Of a stretch of 8,171 bases of DNA, positions 5,777-8,171 are shown one piece after another. Source of the stretch: Candidatus Aminicenantota bacterium (GTDB lineage: Bacteria > Acidobacteriota > Aminicenantia > Aminicenantales > Aminicenantaceae); assembly GCA_030670375.1 (NCBI GenBank), contig DAOVBT010000064.1, positions 1-8,171 of the forward strand. The letters run 5' to 3'. The notes under the pieces were generated by a model. It was given only the letters and a program-made list of their open reading frames with translations. It was not told the origin of the DNA and searched no databases. How positions within the stretch are numbered: position 1 is the first letter of the stretch; each line of letters starts with the position of its first letter. Both the position numbers and the translations under genes were made by a program.

Positions 5777-7024
5777 CTAATCCGCTATATATCCTGCTCG
5801 GTGATTAATCCGATAACTTTTGCCTTTAACTCGGACTTTGATATTCTTGAATTTTCCGTCTGTCTTGTAATCTGATGGTGAATAATACAGGAGGTAGTAG
5901 TTCTCTGAGGCAAAAGCCGCTTTTTGAAACGCGCTCGAGATATTGGCAGAGCTTTCGATAATACCACCTGTATCCTTAGCTATTCTTAAAAAGGCATTAT
6001 ACACATCTTCGGTGATGTCCCTGTGTCTCAATCCTCTCTGTGAACCTTGCCTCTGGATATCCACACTACCAATAAGGGGCTTAGTGATGTACAAAAAATG
6101 GGCAGCGATCGAAGAATCCGCAAAAAGATTTTTGATCTTTTCTGTATCGAATGTGATGCTTTGGAGAAGATCTGCGATATAACTCTGCGAAGCCATGTTC
6201 ATGCCATCCGGTCTTGTCGGATCATAGATTTCAACATTTGCGCTGGTCATTTCTGCAAAATCACCGATAAGCGGAATGTTCTCTTGCTGATAAAAGAGAA
6301 ACACATGTTTTTGACCTTCTTTGGCCTTTAGGTAACCGGCTAATCCTTCCATAGCATTGAGATCGACATAACGGAATTGTTGGAGTTCCCTCATTGTTCT
6401 CATATAGTTCTCTGCATCTGTTTCTAGGGCAAATTCTTCGAGGTCTCTCATAAGGGTATGGTATGTGCCGCTGGCGACCCGGATATCTCTTCGCAATATA
6501 AGCTTCATCCTCTCTTTGATCTCGTCGCTTGGAATATTGTCTGTTATAGCTTTTGGATTGAGATTGTAGGTTTTTACAGGAGTTAGGATATTCAATGTAT
6601 CTCCGGGAAGAAAGACTTCATCAAAAAAATAATCGAGGATCTCGTTGATCCTCGGGAGATATTCGTATACCGAAAATAAAAAAACAAAATAGCGGGAGAC
6701 TTCTGGCCTGTATATTTTCCTCGCTTCCTCTTTATCCCTTTCGCTCTCCTCTTTTTCGATGGATGTTTTTTTTATCAGGTACACCGCCTCGATATTCTGG
6801 AGTTTTCCGTCTTCATAGAGCTCAAAATCTTCGAGGGATAAATTGTCGATAAACACATCCCCTTTAAAGACTCTCACGGGAACTTCGATGTTGATCGCGA
6901 TCGCTTCATGTTGGAGTTTTAGGTCCTGTTCCTGTATGATGGCGGGATTAAGTTCTGTGGTCGAGAAAATGGCAAACAAAAATACAAAAAGAGCTAGTAT
7001 TTTTTTTTTGTTTGAAACTTTCAT
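5777..7024 (-). CDS. Exported VWFA-related domain protein
   Basis: A 415-residue protein of the 'VWFA-related' type that is abundant in Acidobacteriota and relatives and generally of unknown role. The N-terminus MKVSNKKK plus a hydrophobic stretch (9-20) is a signal peptide or anchor. Residues ~42-82 form the usual leading beta domain (IEVPVRVFKGDVFIDNLSLEDFEL ending in YEDGKLQNI). The von Willebrand A-like region runs from about 110 to 385, ending with YYLLYYSP (377-383). It closes with KIKVRV-like and RAGY motifs typical of the family C-terminus (KFKNIKVRV at 391-399, RAGY at 409-412). The usual MIDAS motif DxSxS is not recognisable where expected (RYFVFLFSVYEY, 111-122), so metal-dependent ligand binding is doubtful. 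I chose the ATG at 7024, with a weak GGAAAG upstream. An extension to a TTG at 7096 would spoil the signal peptide and overlaps a promoter-like sequence. The heparinase-like gene follows after 68 bases. Confidence 0.8.
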   Translation of the reverse strand: MKVSNKKKILALFVFLFAIFSTTELNPAIIQEQDLKLQHEAIAINIEVPVRVFKGDVFIDNLSLEDFELYEDGKLQNIEAVYLIKKTSIEKEESERDKEEARKIYRPEVSRYFVFLFSVYEYLPRINEILDYFFDEVFLPGDTLNILTPVKTYNLNPKAITDNIPSDEIKERMKLILRRDIRVASGTYHTLMRDLEEFALETDAENYMRTMRELQQFRYVDLNAMEGLAGYLKAKEGQKHVFLFYQQENIPLIGDFAEMTSANVEIYDPTRPDGMNMASQSYIADLLQSITFDTEKIKNLFADSSIAAHFLYITKPLIGSVDIQRQGSQRGLRHRDITEDVYNAFLRIAKDTGGIIESSANISSAFQKAAFASENYYLLYYSPSDYKTDGKFKNIKVRVKGKSYRINHRAGYIAD

Positions 7025-7067
7025 ATTGTTTTTCTTTCCATTGTCAACTTTGTAATCGCAAAAGCCA

Positions 7068-7096
7068 ATGATACTAGATAAAGGGCTAATATCCAA
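7068..7096 (-). promoter_or_regulatory. Weak candidate promoter for the VWFA-related gene
   Basis: On the minus strand TATCAT (plus strand 7068-7073) matches five of six -10 positions. TTGGAT lies 17 bp upstream (7091-7096) and matches only three -35 positions. Transcription would start near 7061, 37 bases before the chosen ATG. Confidence 0.35.
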
Positions 7097-7113
7097 ACGG
7101 CATTTTTACTTTT

Positions 7114-7130
7114 CATTCCCATTGGGGATG
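7114..7130. repeat. Small hairpin in the divergent gap
   Basis: CATTCCC and GGGGATG pair over seven positions (one G-U) around an ATT loop. On the plus strand it is followed by GTTTTGATTT, but no plus-strand gene ends here, so a terminator role is unlikely. It may be an operator or a leader structure of the transporter gene. Confidence 0.3.
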
Positions 7131-7183
7131 GTTTTGATTTATCATATTCACAAATATCCGATAGATAAGATGAAAGGTTTGCC

Positions 7184-7210
7184 ATGAAAGTCACAAATTT
7201 GGAACTTTAA
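7184..7210 (+). other. Possible leader mini-ORF upstream of the metal transporter
   Basis: ATG at 7184 follows AAAGG by six bases and reads MKVTNLEL, ending in TAA at 7208-7210. That stop overlaps the AAGGA ribosome-binding site (7209-7213) of the transporter, and the mini-ORF is out of frame with it. Ribosomes finishing the mini-ORF would lie over the transporter's ribosome-binding site, which suggests coupling or leader control. It may be chance; eight residues carry no family signal. Confidence 0.35.
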
Positions 7211-7221
7211 GGAATTAGAAG

Positions 7222-8142
7222 TTGCATCATCAAAGCAAAAAGGCCGTTTTAGCCGCCCTATTCGGAAACCTGGGGATTGCCATCTTCAAGTTTGTCGCAG
7301 CATTATTCAGCAGTTCTTCCTCGATGCTTGCCGAAGCCTATCATTCGGTCTCAGATACATTCAATCAGGTTTTACTCCTGTATGGATTGAAGGCCAGCAA
7401 AAAACCCGCTGACAAAGAACACCCTTTCGGACACGGAAAGGAACAGTTTTTCTGGTCCTTTATCGTGGCCCTGATCCTGTTTGGAATCGCTGGAACCTTA
7501 TCCATCATCGAGGGTTACCATAAATTCCGTCATCCCGAACCGATAAAGCATATCGGATTGATTTATATGGCCATTGCTGTAGCCATAATATTCGAAGGGC
7601 TTGCCCTAAGGATTGCCGTTTTGAATATTAAGGAAGAGATGCGGAGAGAAGAACACGGGAGTTTTTTGGAGACTCTCCGGAGAAGCAAGAATCCCACTAA
7701 CCTCACCGTGTTTGTCGAGGATTCCTTGGCCATCTCAGGTGTTTTGATTGCAGGAGTGGCGATCACTATTGTTCATTTTACCCATATCTTGATCATCGAT
7801 GCCATTGCCTCGATCGTTATCGGAGCCATGCTCATGGTTTTCGCCTTGTTTTTGGCTTTTGAAACAAGGATGCTGCTGGTCGGCGAAGCCGTTACTCCCT
7901 ATAGAAGAAGAAAAATTGTAAAAATCGTCAGGTCATTCGAAGAGGTAGATGAGATTTTAAGCTTGAAGACTATGCATCTTAGCTCGGATGAGGTGCTTGT
8001 AGCCCTGGAAATCGACTACAAAGATGGCATGGTCGTGAGTGATTTGGAACAGATAAATCTAGAAATCGAAGCGAAAATCAAAGAAATCATCCCACGCGCC
8101 AAGGTTTATCTCGAAGCCCAAAAAAAAACTCCCCCTAAATAA
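7222..8142 (+). CDS. Cation diffusion facilitator (CDF) family metal transporter
   Basis: A 306-residue inner-membrane exporter of divalent cations, probably a Zn2+/Fe2+/Co2+/Mn2+:H+ antiporter. The start is TTG at 7222, supported by AAGGA eight bases upstream. No ATG exists before the first membrane helix; the next Met is residue 35, within the conserved region. About six hydrophobic segments fall in the first ~215 residues. The helix 2 metal site is H41xxxD45 in AEAYHSVSD, and a HPFGHGKE loop (67-74) follows. Helix 5 reads VFVEDSLAISG, with D167 preceded by E166 and a valine (163) where many CDF proteins have His, as in the subgroup related to ZnT9. Residues ~215-306 form the cytoplasmic dimerisation domain. 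The substrate is therefore uncertain. It is divergent from the VWFA-related gene and stands alone at the right end of the window. Its role in metal homeostasis parallels arsM, but there is no sign of shared control. Confidence 0.92.
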   Translation: MHHQSKKAVLAALFGNLGIAIFKFVAALFSSSSSMLAEAYHSVSDTFNQVLLLYGLKASKKPADKEHPFGHGKEQFFWSFIVALILFGIAGTLSIIEGYHKFRHPEPIKHIGLIYMAIAVAIIFEGLALRIAVLNIKEEMRREEHGSFLETLRRSKNPTNLTVFVEDSLAISGVLIAGVAITIVHFTHILIIDAIASIVIGAMLMVFALFLAFETRMLLVGEAVTPYRRRKIVKIVRSFEEVDEILSLKTMHLSSDEVLVALEIDYKDGMVVSDLEQINLEIEAKIKEIIPRAKVYLEAQKKTPPK

Positions 8143-8171
8143 TTATCCCCTATATATAATAAAGCTATAAA
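8143..8171. other. AT-rich tail after the transporter gene
   Basis: The last 29 bases are AT-rich and contain TATATATAATAAAG. This includes a TATAAT that could be a -10 box for a gene beyond the window. There is no terminator hairpin before the edge. Confidence 0.25.

Noticed and set aside
7025..7096. N-terminal extension of the VWFA-related protein to a TTG at 7096
   Set aside because: It would put 24 polar residues before a clear signal peptide. The TTG also falls in a promoter-like sequence.
7114..7140. Hairpin followed by a T-rich run, as an intrinsic terminator
   Set aside because: No plus-strand gene ends upstream, since both flanking genes start away from this gap, and the T-run is interrupted.
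1..8171. tRNA, rRNA or CRISPR arrays
   Set aside because: No cloverleaf-like segment, rRNA-like stretch or regularly spaced repeat was seen in the gaps, all of which are shorter than 300 bases.

Overview
This 8.2 kb window is ordinary bacterial chromosome of moderate GC content, with small intergenic gaps and Shine-Dalgarno-led genes. I see no phage genes, no intact transposase gene, no RNA genes and no CRISPR array. The long gene at 5777-7024 resembles the 'VWFA-related' secreted proteins common in Acidobacteriota and Aminicenantes. With the secreted heparinase-like lyase beside it, this suggests an uncultured member of that part of the tree. That taxonomic guess is inference from protein resemblance only.

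Layout from left to right. A gene on the minus strand leaves the window at the left edge, and only its first seven codons (MKKVLIV) are present. It diverges from a two-gene plus-strand unit: a small helical protein of unknown function (180-692) and a GT-A glycosyltransferase (736-1986) resembling the mannosylglycerate/glucosylglycerate synthases that make compatible solutes. The divergent gap carries good sigma-70-type promoters in both directions and a hairpin at the predicted 5' end of the rightward transcript.

Converging on this is a minus-strand arsenic operon: a cysteine-rich AbrB/SpoVT-type DNA-binding protein (2850-3140), then an arsenite methyltransferase, ArsM (1999-2850), coupled by an ATGATGA stop/start overlap. 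Its promoter (TTGACA, 17 bp, TATTCT) is overlaid by a perfect inverted repeat with 22-bp arms (3152-3198), a strong operator candidate. Just upstream is a compact 83-bp element with 25-bp imperfect terminal inverted repeats and a perfect 8-bp target duplication (3243-3341). It looks like a MITE or a collapsed insertion sequence.

Then come two minus-strand genes for exported proteins, possibly one operon: the VWFA-related protein (5777-7024) followed by a heparinase II/III-like polysaccharide lyase (3375-5708). Divergent from these is a cation diffusion facilitator metal transporter (7222-8142). It appears to start at TTG and is preceded by a tiny ORF whose stop overlaps its ribosome-binding site.

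Functionally the window mixes metal and metalloid handling (ArsM with its regulator, and the CDF exporter), probable compatible-solute synthesis, and exported polysaccharide-degrading and surface proteins. The most unusual items are the MITE-like element, the long operator palindrome, the cysteine-rich AbrB-ArsM pairing, and the VWFA-like protein without a recognisable metal-binding (MIDAS) motif.
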